A stretch of DNA of 64,000 nt from Bacteroidales bacterium (GTDB taxonomy: Bacteria > Bacteroidota > Bacteroidia > Bacteroidales > UBA10428), in the NCBI GenBank assembly GCA_016930375.1, contig JAFGGU010000027.1:19625-83624 (forward strand), in the 5' to 3' direction. The notes beneath the pieces were generated by a model. The model was not told the origin of the DNA and searched no databases. It saw nothing but the letters and a program-made list of their open reading frames with translations. The first letter of the stretch is position 1. Each line of letters starts with the position of its first letter. Of the stretch, positions 26,772-36,150 are shown in pieces. Position numbers and translations under genes: made by a program.

Positions 26772-28421
26772 ATGATCAAAGAAAGGTTTGTTGATTACAT
26801 CGAAAAGAGTATTAAGAAAAACTGGAAAATTCCGGCATTGTCGGATTATAATGGGGAAAGCCTTGCTTATTCCGATGTAGGCACCCATATTCTACGGTTC
26901 CACCTGCTGTTTGATCGCATGGGAATTAAAAAGGGCGATAAAATTGCACTTGTCGGAAAGAATTCCGCGCGCTGGTGCTGTGTTTACCTTTCTGTTGTAT
27001 CCTACGGGGGTGTCATTGTTCCGATTCTTCCTGATTTTAAGCCTGATGATATCCAATCGATCATTAATCATTCCGATTCGATATTGTTGTTCAGTTCCGA
27101 TGCATTTTTTCAGGCAGCTGATCCTGCCAAGTTACCAGCCATTCAGGGTATTATTGCTATCAACACATTTGAGCTGCTTCACTGCAGTTCCCCCAAGCTG
27201 CGTTCTCTGATGGAAGAGCTCGACGCTGAGTTTGTGAAGGTCTATCCCGAGGGTCTGAAACCTGAAAAATTCAAGCTTCCCGAGGTGGGTAATGAAGAGC
27301 TTGCCGTGATCAGTTATACCTCCGGAACCACCGGGTTTTCCAAGGGTGTTATGCTTACAAGCAACAGCCTGGCGGCCAATGTCAAATATGCGCAGGAGAA
27401 CATGCCGCTTATGCCGGATGACGATATTGTTTCATTCCTGCCACTGGCTCATTCCTATGGATGTGCATTTGAATTTCTTTTTCCTTTCTCTATCGGCTGT
27501 CACATTACGATTCTTACAAAAACACCGTCGCCTCAGATTGTCACCCAGGCTTTCCAGGAGATCAAACCCCGCCTGATCCTGTCGGTTCCATTGGTCATCG
27601 AAAAGATTTACAAGGCAAAAATCATTCCCGTCATCACCAAAATGCCTGCCAGTTTATTACTGAAAGTGCCTTTACTGAATCTGATCATTTACAGAAAGAT
27701 CAAGAAAACGCTTGTAAAGGCATTCGGAGGTAATTTTAAGGAGATCGTAATCGGAGGGGCTGCATTCAATATGGAGGCAGAGATGTTTTTCAAAAAGATC
27801 AAGCTGCCTTTTGCTGTTGGTTACGGAATGACAGAATGCGGGCCCCTGATCAGCTATGCGCCATGGACAGTGAATAAATTGGGGGCTTCAGGCAGGAAGG
27901 TTGACACCCTTGAAGTGAAAATTGATTCCCCCGATCCTGCGAAGATTGTCGGAGAGATTATCCTCAAAGGGGAGAATGTAATGGTGGGATATTATAAAAA
28001 TCCTGAAGCCACCCGTGAGATCATTGAAGAGGATGGCTGGATGCATACGGGTGATCTGGGACTGATCGACAAGGATGGCTTTATCTATATCAAGGGCCGG
28101 TCCAAAAGTCTGATCCTGGGTTCAAACGGAAAAAATATTTACCCCGAAGAGATTGAGGCCACTATTAACAACAAGAGATACATCAGTGAATCCCTTGTGG
28201 TGCATCGCGATGAGAAGCTTGTGGCGCTGATCTATCCGGACAGTGATGCCATGACCGCTGATAATATTACCAAAGACGATCTTGCAGGTATCCTGGAACA
28301 ATACCGCAAGGAACTGAACGCCAGCATTCCCTCGTACATGAGCGTTGCCCGGTTTGAAATACACCAGGAGGAGTTTGTTAAAACACCCAAACGGAACATT
28401 AAACGCTTTCTCTATAATTAA
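26772..28421 (+). CDS. AMP-forming long-chain acyl-CoA synthetase family protein
   Basis: 549 residues of the ANL (acyl-adenylating) superfamily. P-loop-like motif YTSGTTGFSKGVML near 183-196, the second core motif YGMTECGP, and GWMHTGDLG plus IKGRSKSLI for the hinge. The catalytic Lys lies in KTPKRNIKRF at the C-terminus. Activates fatty acids as adenylates, then as CoA thioesters. A possible -7 element TATCTTTC (26740-26747) lies 24 bp upstream. The substrate cannot be told from sequence. It is followed after 24 bp by the epimerase gene. Confidence 0.88.
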   Translation: MIKERFVDYIEKSIKKNWKIPALSDYNGESLAYSDVGTHILRFHLLFDRMGIKKGDKIALVGKNSARWCCVYLSVVSYGGVIVPILPDFKPDDIQSIINHSDSILLFSSDAFFQAADPAKLPAIQGIIAINTFELLHCSSPKLRSLMEELDAEFVKVYPEGLKPEKFKLPEVGNEELAVISYTSGTTGFSKGVMLTSNSLAANVKYAQENMPLMPDDDIVSFLPLAHSYGCAFEFLFPFSIGCHITILTKTPSPQIVTQAFQEIKPRLILSVPLVIEKIYKAKIIPVITKMPASLLLKVPLLNLIIYRKIKKTLVKAFGGNFKEIVIGGAAFNMEAEMFFKKIKLPFAVGYGMTECGPLISYAPWTVNKLGASGRKVDTLEVKIDSPDPAKIVGEIILKGENVMVGYYKNPEATREIIEEDGWMHTGDLGLIDKDGFIYIKGRSKSLILGSNGKNIYPEEIEATINNKRYISESLVVHRDEKLVALIYPDSDAMTADNITKDDLAGILEQYRKELNASIPSYMSVARFEIHQEEFVKTPKRNIKRFLYN

Positions 28422-28445
28422 TTCCCTGTTTGTGTTCCTGGCAGG

Positions 28446-29351
28446 ATGGATAATATACTTATAACCGGGGGAACCGGACTTATCGGAAAACACCTTGGCA
28501 AAAAACTGAAGGAAAAAGGATATGCTGTTTCTGTCTTAAGCAGAAACAGCAGACATGATGCGGACATTCCTGAATATTTCTGGGACGCTGAAAAAGGCGA
28601 AGTAGAAAAGGAGGCCCTGAACCGGGCAGATTTTATCATACACCTGGCGGGAGCCGGCATGGGGGATAAAAGATGGTCAGAAAGCCGGAAAAAGGTGATT
28701 GTTGACAGCAGAGTCAAAACAGCGCAATTGCTGTTCGAGAAAATTCAGGGAACCCAAATTAAACCCGGGGCTTTTATTTCTTCTTCCGCTGTCGGTTACT
28801 ACGGAGCAATAACCACAGGCAGAATATTTTCCGAGACAGACCCACCCGCTCAGGATTTTCTGGGAGAAACCTGCCGGCAATGGGAAGAGGCAGCTGACCG
28901 GTTTGAAGGAGCGGGAATACGCACCGTGAAAATCAGAACAGGTGTCGTGCTGACCCCCCGGGGCGGCGTGCTGGCAAAAATGAAGGTTCCTGTTCTGCTG
29001 GGCCTGGGCTCTGCAACAGGCAGCGGAAAACAATATCTGCCCTGGATACATCTGGATGATTTATGCGGTATTTATATCCGGGCAATTAAGGATTCAAATA
29101 TGACAGGCGTTTATAATGCGGTAGCTCCGGAACATGTTACCAACAGGGATTTCATGAAGATCCTGGCCCGGGTTCTTGGCAGGCCCTTTTGGTTTCCGCG
29201 TGTTCCGGCAGTTGCCATGAAGCTGTTATTTGGTGAAATGTCAGCCATGCTTCTGGAAGGAAGCCGCGTGTCATCGGAAAAAATCAGGGCGACCGGTTAC
29301 AAGTTTCAGTATTCAGAACTCGGCAAGGCTCTCACGGACTTATTCGGTTAG
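28446..29351 (+). CDS. TIGR01777-family NAD(P)-dependent epimerase-like protein
   Basis: 301 residues, the full family length. N-terminal Rossmann motif ITGGTGLIGKHLGK, then HLAGAGMGDKRWSESRKK and SSSAVGYYG (the Ser/Tyr part of the SDR site), and a C-terminal DUF1731-like section (VPAVAMKLLFGEMSAMLLEGSRV). This is the YfcH/SulA-type group of extended SDRs. The reaction is unknown. It lies just after the acyl-CoA synthetase and overlaps the 3' end of the convergent TonB receptor gene by 4 bp. Confidence 0.88.
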   Translation: MDNILITGGTGLIGKHLGKKLKEKGYAVSVLSRNSRHDADIPEYFWDAEKGEVEKEALNRADFIIHLAGAGMGDKRWSESRKKVIVDSRVKTAQLLFEKIQGTQIKPGAFISSSAVGYYGAITTGRIFSETDPPAQDFLGETCRQWEEAADRFEGAGIRTVKIRTGVVLTPRGGVLAKMKVPVLLGLGSATGSGKQYLPWIHLDDLCGIYIRAIKDSNMTGVYNAVAPEHVTNRDFMKILARVLGRPFWFPRVPAVAMKLLFGEMSAMLLEGSRVSSEKIRATGYKFQYSELGKALTDLFG

Positions 29352-31741
29352 AATTCCGCAATTATACCCACCGTGGGAAGCACAGTCCCCGATTCCCTGG
29401 GGATGTATTTCAGCATATACCGCGAGGGATCGTCGGGATCAATCACAGGTTCGCCGGCTTCATTGCGTTGTAAAACCAATGCATCGGGTTCATTGGATTT
29501 GAAATTATAGACATTTTGAATATCCACATAGAAATTCAATGACCATTTTTTAAAGAAATACTCCTTATCAATTCTTACATCCAGCTGCTGAAAATCATCG
29601 AGCCTTTTTGTGTTGAACAGGCTGTAATCAGGATATCCCTGGCCGCGTGCATCCCAGGCTTCAATAATTGAGGACCGGCTGTAATCATAAGGAGTGTAAG
29701 GGCCTCCGCCAACATACCTCCACTTCATCCCCACATTCCAGTTTCTCTTGAGCTGTGAGGCAACAGACAGATTAAGAATATGCCGGTTGTCCCAGGATGA
29801 AGGAATCAGACGGCCGGATTTGTCCTCGAATTCTGACCGGACGTACGTATAGGATAGAATGATGCTCAGAAAGTCCATTATTTTGTCACGGTAGTAAAGT
29901 TCTGCTCCATATGCCCTACCGGATGACGTAGAGGTGACAGGTTCGTCGCCATAAACGCCGTAATCAGCTCCTTTACTGGCGATGGATACCGAGTCAAGAA
30001 CTGAGAAAGGATAACGGTCATACCATTTTATAAATCCTTCCAATGAAAGACGTGAATTTTCTGTTCGTTTGTATTCAAAACCTCCAACCAGGTGATCTGC
30101 CCGGATGTAAGTAATATTATTCTCTTTGTTCACCAGTTTACCGGCCGTATTACGGTATCCTAGCGTTGTATAGGACGGTAGCTGAAAATACCTTCCTATA
30201 TTGGCATTCAGGAATACCTTTTCAGTTATACCATAAGATGCAGAAGCCCTGGGTGAAAGCTGCCTGAGCGGATTCGACATATTACCGGAATAACTGTTTC
30301 CGTCCGCACGGATTCCGGCAGACAAGGTAAGGCGGTCTTTCAGGTAACTGCGGCTTACCTGAAAGAAGGCATTGTACTTGAAGAAATCCAGGTCCGATTT
30401 GTAAAGCCGTGAGGTTAATGTATCATCCTCCAGGGGTATGAATACTTTCTGAAAGGTATTGTTATTGTATTTGGCATATTCCATTCCCGCCCCTCCCGTG
30501 ATTTTGTAACCATTTAAGCGAGCGGTGTTCTCGTATCTCAGTTTATTCTCGATTTCCTGTGAAACATATTTCAGAAGCAGGTTACCATTATTATCGTTGT
30601 TCTCATATTTGCTAGATTCATTGTTAAGCATATTCCGGCTCAGTATCCAGGAACCGTAAGCGTTATCCCTGTAATGCCGGTATACGGCGCCGATAGCGTA
30701 TGTCCATTGGTCATAAGAAGGCAGGTAACTTAGTATATATTTCTGATCTTCCGTGGGATCTTCGATTCCGGTGTTCAGGACACTATTGTCCAGAGAACCG
30801 ATGCTGAGGAGTGTCAGTTCATGTTTCTGGTCGAAACGGGTTTTAACTTTGATCGTGTAATCATTGAATGTAGGCAGGAATGGCAGTCCCAATGCGCTGA
30901 ACAGGAGCTGAAGATAAGAACGCCTGGCCGAAACCAGCAAAGTTGTTTTTTCCCCCAGCGGACCCGATGCGCTGAGGGCAAGTTCGCTGGCTCCTACTGC
31001 AGCCCTGTAAACCATTTTATCAGGATTGCCGTCAATGAGTTTCATATCCAGCACTGAGCTGAGAACATTGCCCCTGTTCGCCGGGAAAGCGCCGGTAAAA
31101 AGATCAACATCCCGCAGAAAATCACTGTTGATGATGCCCACTGAACCACCACTGGCCCCCTGGGTCCCAAAGTGATTCAGGTTGGGGATCTCAATGCCGT
31201 CAAGCAGGAACCGGTTTTCGGAAGGTCCCCCGCCGCGCACGATGAGATCATTGCGGTACGAAAGTCCGGACGAAACCCCCGGCAGGGATTGAATAATTTT
31301 TGAAATATCACGGTTGCCTCCCGGACTTCTTTCAATTTCTGCGATACCAATGGATTTTAAAGAAACCGGACTTTCCTCCATCCTTTTGAAAGCGCTCGCC
31401 TTGATGACAACCTGGGCAAGTTCAACCGGTCTTTCTTTCAGGGCAATATCCGTAAAAGTTGGACGGGCATTGGTAACATGGAATTCTTCTGTAATGGCGT
31501 TTTCATATCCGACAGCCAGGGCTGCCAGTTTGTAATAGCCCGGTACAACACCATTGAAAGTAAAATTCCCGGCCGTGTCACTCAGCGTTGAAGTATTGGT
31601 GCCATAAATGACTATGCTGACATAGGGCAGGGATTCATTGTTGGCTCCGTTAAATACTCTTCCTTTGATGGTACCGGACTGACCGGGGGATAAGACAGGA
31701 ACCAGGAGAGACAGAAGAACCAATATGTATTTCATTATCAT
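29348..31741 (-). CDS. TonB-dependent receptor with carboxypeptidase-regulatory domain
   Basis: 797 residues; ATG 31741 or 31735. A signal peptide ends near PVLSPGQ. The CarboxypepD_reg-like beta domain (GTIKGRVFNGANNESLPYVSIVIYG) covers about 22-100. The plug (VSLKSIGIAEIERSPGGNRDISKIIQSLPGV ... DLIVRGGGPSENRFLLDGIEI) runs to about 240, followed by the 22-strand barrel ending in GTVLPTVGIIAEF. Outer-membrane uptake powered by TonB. No SusD partner is next to it, so this is not a standard polysaccharide locus. An M14 peptidase is divergently placed, which hints at peptide uptake (inference). Confidence 0.92.
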   Translation of the reverse strand: MIMKYILVLLSLLVPVLSPGQSGTIKGRVFNGANNESLPYVSIVIYGTNTSTLSDTAGNFTFNGVVPGYYKLAALAVGYENAITEEFHVTNARPTFTDIALKERPVELAQVVIKASAFKRMEESPVSLKSIGIAEIERSPGGNRDISKIIQSLPGVSSGLSYRNDLIVRGGGPSENRFLLDGIEIPNLNHFGTQGASGGSVGIINSDFLRDVDLFTGAFPANRGNVLSSVLDMKLIDGNPDKMVYRAAVGASELALSASGPLGEKTTLLVSARRSYLQLLFSALGLPFLPTFNDYTIKVKTRFDQKHELTLLSIGSLDNSVLNTGIEDPTEDQKYILSYLPSYDQWTYAIGAVYRHYRDNAYGSWILSRNMLNNESSKYENNDNNGNLLLKYVSQEIENKLRYENTARLNGYKITGGAGMEYAKYNNNTFQKVFIPLEDDTLTSRLYKSDLDFFKYNAFFQVSRSYLKDRLTLSAGIRADGNSYSGNMSNPLRQLSPRASASYGITEKVFLNANIGRYFQLPSYTTLGYRNTAGKLVNKENNITYIRADHLVGGFEYKRTENSRLSLEGFIKWYDRYPFSVLDSVSIASKGADYGVYGDEPVTSTSSGRAYGAELYYRDKIMDFLSIILSYTYVRSEFEDKSGRLIPSSWDNRHILNLSVASQLKRNWNVGMKWRYVGGGPYTPYDYSRSSIIEAWDARGQGYPDYSLFNTKRLDDFQQLDVRIDKEYFFKKWSLNFYVDIQNVYNFKSNEPDALVLQRNEAGEPVIDPDDPSRYMLKYIPRESGTVLPTVGIIAEF

Positions 31742-31882
31742 TATGTTATTTACGTAAAAGCAATCAGAACCAAAATATTTTGTTTAAATAATGGATATAA
31801 AAATTAAACAACATAATTCACGCCTTGTTCAAAAGAAAAAAAATATTTCCCGATTTCTCATGCACGAATTCCCCAGGAGGTT

Positions 31883-31890
31883 TAAATTTG
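31883..31890 (+). promoter_or_regulatory. -7 element for the M14 peptidase gene
   Basis: TAAATTTG exactly matches TAnnTTTG, 38 bp upstream of the ATG. The TTG needed for -33 is not visible. The 187-bp divergent gap to the TonB receptor is AT-rich and otherwise shows no recognisable site. Confidence 0.4.
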
Positions 31891-31928
31891 TTGAATAGCC
31901 AATAACAAAAGATTAACAGCACTGCATC

Positions 31929-33722
31929 ATGAAAGCCTTTTCACTGCACATGTTCCTGATTTTCCTCGTTTTTAGCATTCCTGTCGGTATGCAAGCCCAG
32001 CCTTCCGGGGAATTCGATACCTGGTGGGAAAGATCGGGTTTTACGGAGACACCCCGTTATGATGAGACGGTAGCCTACTGTTTGAAACTGGATGAGGCCT
32101 CTTCTGTCATATCATTTCAGCATTTTGGTACGAGCTTGCAGGGAAGGGACTTACCATTGTTAATTCTGGATAAGGACGGATTTTTCACGCCGGAAGCAGT
32201 CGATAAGAGCGGAAAAATTAAGTTGCTTGTACAGGGCTGTGTGCATGCCGGAGAAACGGAAGGCAAGGATGCCGGACTGGCATTGTTCCGCGATATTGCG
32301 ATGAAAAACAAGAATCTGAACCTGGACAGCATAACGATTTTATTCATCCCGATTTTCAATGCCGACGGGCACGAGCGTTTCACGCCGTATACACGAATTA
32401 ACCAAAACGGGCCCAAGGAAGCGGGGTGGCGGACCACGGCGAATAACCTGAACCTGAACCGGGATTATCTTAAGGCAGATGCGCCGGAGATGCAGGCCTG
32501 GCTGGAGCTTTTCAACCGGTGGGATCCTGACTTTTTCATAGATTGTCATACCACCGACGGAGCTGATTATCAGTATCCGGTGACCATGGAATATGATGGG
32601 TTTAATGACGAAGGGCTGAGCCAGTGGCTATCTGAAACCTTTGTCCCCGAAATTACTCAGATGATGGAAAAATCGGGTTCTCCGGTTTTCAAATATGTTT
32701 CATTCAGGAAATGGCATGATCCGCGAAGCGGATTGGTAGGGTATGTTCCCGGACCACGTTTTTCGACAGGATATGTAACCGCACGCAACCGGTTTGCCTT
32801 GCTTGTTGAAACCCACATGCTGAAGGATTATAAAACGCGCGTGACAGGCACCTATCATGTGTTGGAAAACACGCTGGCCATCATGGCCCGGGAAAAATCA
32901 AGGATGAAGGCTATTCTCTGCACGGCAGACAGTTATACCGCCTCCGGGAAATTCAGGAAGGAACCCTGTCTGATTGGCTGTGAGCCTTCCATGACCGACA
33001 GTATCATGGTAAAATTTCGCGGCATTGATTATACCTTGGAGAAAAGTGATTTAACCGGAGGAAAGTGGTATCAATACAATTCCACACCGGTTGAATTTAC
33101 ATTGCCCTTGTTCGATAGCCAGCTCCCGACACTGCTGGTGCAATTGCCCAGGGCCTACATCGTACCTGCAGAATGGAAAGAAATTATCAGCCGGCTTCAA
33201 TGGCATGGCATCAGGTATGACCTGCTGGCAGAATCTGCCACAATTCCGGTTGAGAATTATAAATTCTCGAATCCCAGATGGAATAAGGAACCTTTTGAAG
33301 GCAGACAAATTATTTCCTCGGTCGAGACCGATACGGTAATTACAGCAAGAACCTTTGCAAGGGGTTCGGCAGTAGTATGGACAGATCAGCCCGCTGCGCG
33401 GCTAATTGCTTTTATGTTTGAGCCGGCTACCGAGGAGTCTTTCCTGAAATGGGGATTTTTCAATGCTATTTTTGAGGAAAAAGAATATGTTGAGACGTAT
33501 GTAATGGAAAAGATGGCAAGGGAAATGATCCGTAAGGATCCCACCCTGAAAACGAAGTTTGACAGGCTTAAGGCGGAGAATCCTGAATTTGCCTCGAATC
33601 CTTACCAACAGCTCCTGTGGTTCTACAGGCTGACACCATACTACGATCAGTCGGTTGGATTATATCCGGTGGGTAAAATAGATGAAGGGAAAACCCTGGA
33701 TTCTTTAAAATTCATTCAGTAA
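31929..33722 (+). CDS. M14-family zinc carboxypeptidase, secreted
   Basis: 597 residues with a signal peptide ending GMQAQP. Zinc ligands of the M14 family are visible: His106 and Glu109 in CVHAGETEGKD (HxxE) and His207 in FIDCHTTDGADY. The Arg-bearing substrate motif NLNRDYLKADAPEMQA precedes the third ligand. The catalytic Glu probably lies in LLVETHMLKDY. About 230 residues after the catalytic domain show no recognised fold. It would trim C-terminal residues or larger peptides in the periplasm or outside the cell. Divergent from the TonB receptor and upstream of an MFS transporter and an asparaginase-type peptidase, which together suggest peptide use. Confidence 0.88.
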   Translation: MKAFSLHMFLIFLVFSIPVGMQAQPSGEFDTWWERSGFTETPRYDETVAYCLKLDEASSVISFQHFGTSLQGRDLPLLILDKDGFFTPEAVDKSGKIKLLVQGCVHAGETEGKDAGLALFRDIAMKNKNLNLDSITILFIPIFNADGHERFTPYTRINQNGPKEAGWRTTANNLNLNRDYLKADAPEMQAWLELFNRWDPDFFIDCHTTDGADYQYPVTMEYDGFNDEGLSQWLSETFVPEITQMMEKSGSPVFKYVSFRKWHDPRSGLVGYVPGPRFSTGYVTARNRFALLVETHMLKDYKTRVTGTYHVLENTLAIMAREKSRMKAILCTADSYTASGKFRKEPCLIGCEPSMTDSIMVKFRGIDYTLEKSDLTGGKWYQYNSTPVEFTLPLFDSQLPTLLVQLPRAYIVPAEWKEIISRLQWHGIRYDLLAESATIPVENYKFSNPRWNKEPFEGRQIISSVETDTVITARTFARGSAVVWTDQPAARLIAFMFEPATEESFLKWGFFNAIFEEKEYVETYVMEKMAREMIRKDPTLKTKFDRLKAENPEFASNPYQQLLWFYRLTPYYDQSVGLYPVGKIDEGKTLDSLKFIQ

Positions 33723-33811
33723 AATGCAGTAAAGCAAGTTTCGGATTTTATCAGGACAAAATGCTTGCGACCTTTGCTTTATAAAACCCGGATAAAATGA
33801 CTGAACAGGTC

Positions 33812-33846
33812 GGTGAAAGGTAAACAGTAAAAAGTAAACGGTAGGT
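33812..33846 (+). repeat. Heptanucleotide array in the M14-MFS gap
   Basis: Five degenerate units: GGTGAAA, GGTAAAC, AGTAAAA, AGTAAAC, GGTAGGT. Same unit family as the arrays at 16982 and 37541. The rest of this 169-bp gap shows only the -7 element at 33880. Confidence 0.75.
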
Positions 33847-33879
33847 AAAAAGATCAAAAGGTATTAGTTTTACAGCGAC

Positions 33880-33887
33880 TATATTTG
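33880..33887 (+). promoter_or_regulatory. -7 element almost touching the MFS start codon
   Basis: TATATTTG exactly matches TAnnTTTG and ends 4 bp before the only possible ATG (33892). If functional, the transcript would be leaderless or start just inside the codon. Confidence 0.35.
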
Positions 33888-33891
33888 GTAT

Positions 33892-35031
33892 ATGCTGTCA
33901 TTTAGAGTTTTCTTTCAAAACCGGAAATATTTTGCCCCGGCATTTTTATATTCCTGTTTTAGTCTCATTTTCAGCACCTGGGTCATATACATTCCTTTTG
34001 TAGCAGATAAACTGAACATTACGGAAGGAAAGATCGGCGGAGCCCTCTTTTTCACGGCATTAGGATCGCTTTCGATGCTGCCGGTCAGCAATCGGCTGGT
34101 GGACAAACTGGGAGTCGGCCGGCAGGCATTCTTTGGTTTTGTGGGGTATGCCATCGCAATTTACGGAATGTTCCTGGCGCCTACTTACCCGTTGCTTTGT
34201 GTGGCCCTGTATATTTTTGGCACTATGAGCTCGTTGTTCGTTATTGCGCTCAACTCGCTCACTGCCACTATTGAGAAAAAGGCTGGCATAAATATCATGT
34301 CCGGGAGCCACGGGTTCTGGAGTATCGGCGGTATCATCGGCGCATCCGCAGGCAGCTTTATCGCAGGTATAATCAGGATGCCATTTTTACATATTACCGT
34401 CCTTGTTGTCATTTTGATCTCTATCCAGCTCTGGCTCAGGAAGGAATATTTTCACATACGCACCCAGCATTTCGAGAAGGAAAAGCATGGAAAATTCCCG
34501 ATTAAACCCTTGCTGGCCATCGCTTCCATCAGCCTGATCATTATGGTTGCCGAGGGTGCCATTGCAGACTGGAGCGCCTTGTATCTGAAGAAAGTTGTAA
34601 TGATGAAGGGGCAGTTCCTGGGACTCGGTTACGCTTTATTTTCAGTTGGAATGGCCCTGGGCCGTTTTACGGGAGATGCGCTGAGTTCGAGGCTCGGATC
34701 GTGGAAAATGCTGCGTATTTCTATTGGCACGGCACTGGCAGGTTTTACGCTGGTCCTGCTGATCATTCCTTTCAGCACACTGTTGGGATTTTTTATTATC
34801 GGACTGGGTTTTTCAACCGTCGTGCCTGAGGTATACCGTCTGGCTTCAAGGATCAAGGGCATCCGGACCGCCGATGGCGTTTCGTTTATTTCTGCCACGG
34901 CCAATGTAGGTTTCCTGACCGGGCCGGTGGTATTGGGTTTCATCGCCGAACTGCGCACCCTGCATGTCAGCTTCATGGTGCTGATGGCATTTGTGGCAAC
35001 GGCTTTTGTTATGGCATTGTTCAGGAAGTAG
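33892..35031 (+). CDS. MFS transporter, FucP/DHA1-like
   Basis: 379 residues with about 12 hydrophobic segments. The first (FLYSCFSLIFSTWVIYIPFVA) starts near residue 20 and the conserved loop between segments 2 and 3 reads NRLVDKLGVGRQAFFGF (the G-x-x-x-D/R-x-x-G region). A second half with GMALGRFTGDALSSRLG is the matching loop of the C-terminal bundle. Similar to sugar or drug MFS carriers of Bacteroidota. The substrate cannot be told. The stop codon TAG is part of a hexanucleotide array. There is no alternative start downstream of the -7 element. Confidence 0.85.
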   Translation: MLSFRVFFQNRKYFAPAFLYSCFSLIFSTWVIYIPFVADKLNITEGKIGGALFFTALGSLSMLPVSNRLVDKLGVGRQAFFGFVGYAIAIYGMFLAPTYPLLCVALYIFGTMSSLFVIALNSLTATIEKKAGINIMSGSHGFWSIGGIIGASAGSFIAGIIRMPFLHITVLVVILISIQLWLRKEYFHIRTQHFEKEKHGKFPIKPLLAIASISLIIMVAEGAIADWSALYLKKVVMMKGQFLGLGYALFSVGMALGRFTGDALSSRLGSWKMLRISIGTALAGFTLVLLIIPFSTLLGFFIIGLGFSTVVPEVYRLASRIKGIRTADGVSFISATANVGFLTGPVVLGFIAELRTLHVSFMVLMAFVATAFVMALFRK

Positions 35032-35062
35032 CAGTAGCAGTAGCAGCGGCAGTAGCAGCAGT
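35027..35062 (+). repeat. Hexanucleotide array across the MFS stop codon
   Basis: Six units: AGTAGC, AGTAGC, AGTAGC, AGCGGC, AGTAGC, AGCAGT. The stop TAG (35029-35031) is inside the first unit, and every intact AGTAGC copy holds a further TAG in the same frame. Confidence 0.85.
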
Positions 35063-35100
35063 GAAGAAAATAATAATTATCGATATAAGAAAATAACATC

Positions 35101-36150
35101 ATGAAATTAAGAAAAATTGTCCTTTTACTTGCGATTGCGGCCAACTGGATGATGTCCTGTAAAAATCCGGACATTACACACCGTGATCAGCAGAAAAATG
35201 TGGAATTGCCTCGCCAGGAGTGGGCTATCGTCATTCACGGCGGCGCCGGCGCTTTAGAGAAGGACAACATGGATCCCGGATTGGACAAATTATACAGGAG
35301 CGCTATGGCAGAAGCTATTCAGACGGGCGCGAAAATTCTGAAGGATGGAGGTACCGCGCTTGATGCTGTTGAGATGACGATCAGGGTAATGGAGGATAAT
35401 CCGCTATTCAATGCCGGCAAAGGAGCTGTTTTCACCCATGAGGGCAGGAACGAGCTGGATGCTTCTATCATGGACGGCTCAAACCTGGGTGCCGGCGCAG
35501 TTGCCGCGGTAACCGACATCAAGAATCCGATCAGTGCTGCACGGGCAGTGATGACCCATTCACCACACGTAATGCTTTCAGGAGCAGGCGCATCTGAATT
35601 TGCGAGGGAGCAGGGCCTTGAGATCGTGCCGCCTGAATACTTCTTCACCCAACGCCGATGGGATGACCAGCAGGAATTGCGGAAGAAAGAAAAGAACGGA
35701 ACGGTAGGCTGCTGCGCGCTCGATAAAAATGGCAATCTGGCTGCAGGTACTTCAACCGGAGGCATGAGCAACAAGAGATACAACCGGATTGGCGACACCC
35801 CGATCATCGGCGCAGGAGTTTACGCCAACAACGCCACCTGTGCCATATCATCAACAGGTCATGGCGAGTACTTTATCCGCTGGACTGTGGCGCATGATAT
35901 TTCAGCTCTTATGGAATACAAGGGACTGACTATCAAGGAAGCATCAGAGCTGGTCGTCAATGATAAACTGGTTAAAGCGGGAGGTTCCGGAGGTGTGATC
36001 GGCCTTGACAGCCAGGGAAATATTGTCATGCCATTCAATTCAAAGGGCATGTTTCGCGGTTTTGCCACAGCCGACGGAGAGGAAGGAGTGCTTATATATA
36101 AGGATGAATTTACAACTATAGGGACAGGCCATGGCCTGTCCAATTTGTGA
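35101..36150 (+). CDS. Isoaspartyl peptidase / L-asparaginase, Ntn-hydrolase, lipoprotein
   Basis: 349 residues. Lipobox WMMSC puts the lipidated Cys at 20. The precursor cleaves itself before Thr201 in the motif NGTVGCCALD, freeing the catalytic threonine. GTSTGGMSNK and GVYANNATCA supply the substrate pocket, and IHGGAGAL marks the start of the alpha subunit. It splits beta-aspartyl peptides or asparagine. The export signal implies action in the periplasm or on the surface, which fits the nearby M14 peptidase. It abuts the convergent MFS gene with no gap (stop at 36150, neighbour's stop begins at 36151). Confidence 0.92.
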   Translation: MKLRKIVLLLAIAANWMMSCKNPDITHRDQQKNVELPRQEWAIVIHGGAGALEKDNMDPGLDKLYRSAMAEAIQTGAKILKDGGTALDAVEMTIRVMEDNPLFNAGKGAVFTHEGRNELDASIMDGSNLGAGAVAAVTDIKNPISAARAVMTHSPHVMLSGAGASEFAREQGLEIVPPEYFFTQRRWDDQQELRKKEKNGTVGCCALDKNGNLAAGTSTGGMSNKRYNRIGDTPIIGAGVYANNATCAISSTGHGEYFIRWTVAHDISALMEYKGLTIKEASELVVNDKLVKAGGSGGVIGLDSQGNIVMPFNSKGMFRGFATADGEEGVLIYKDEFTTIGTGHGLSNL

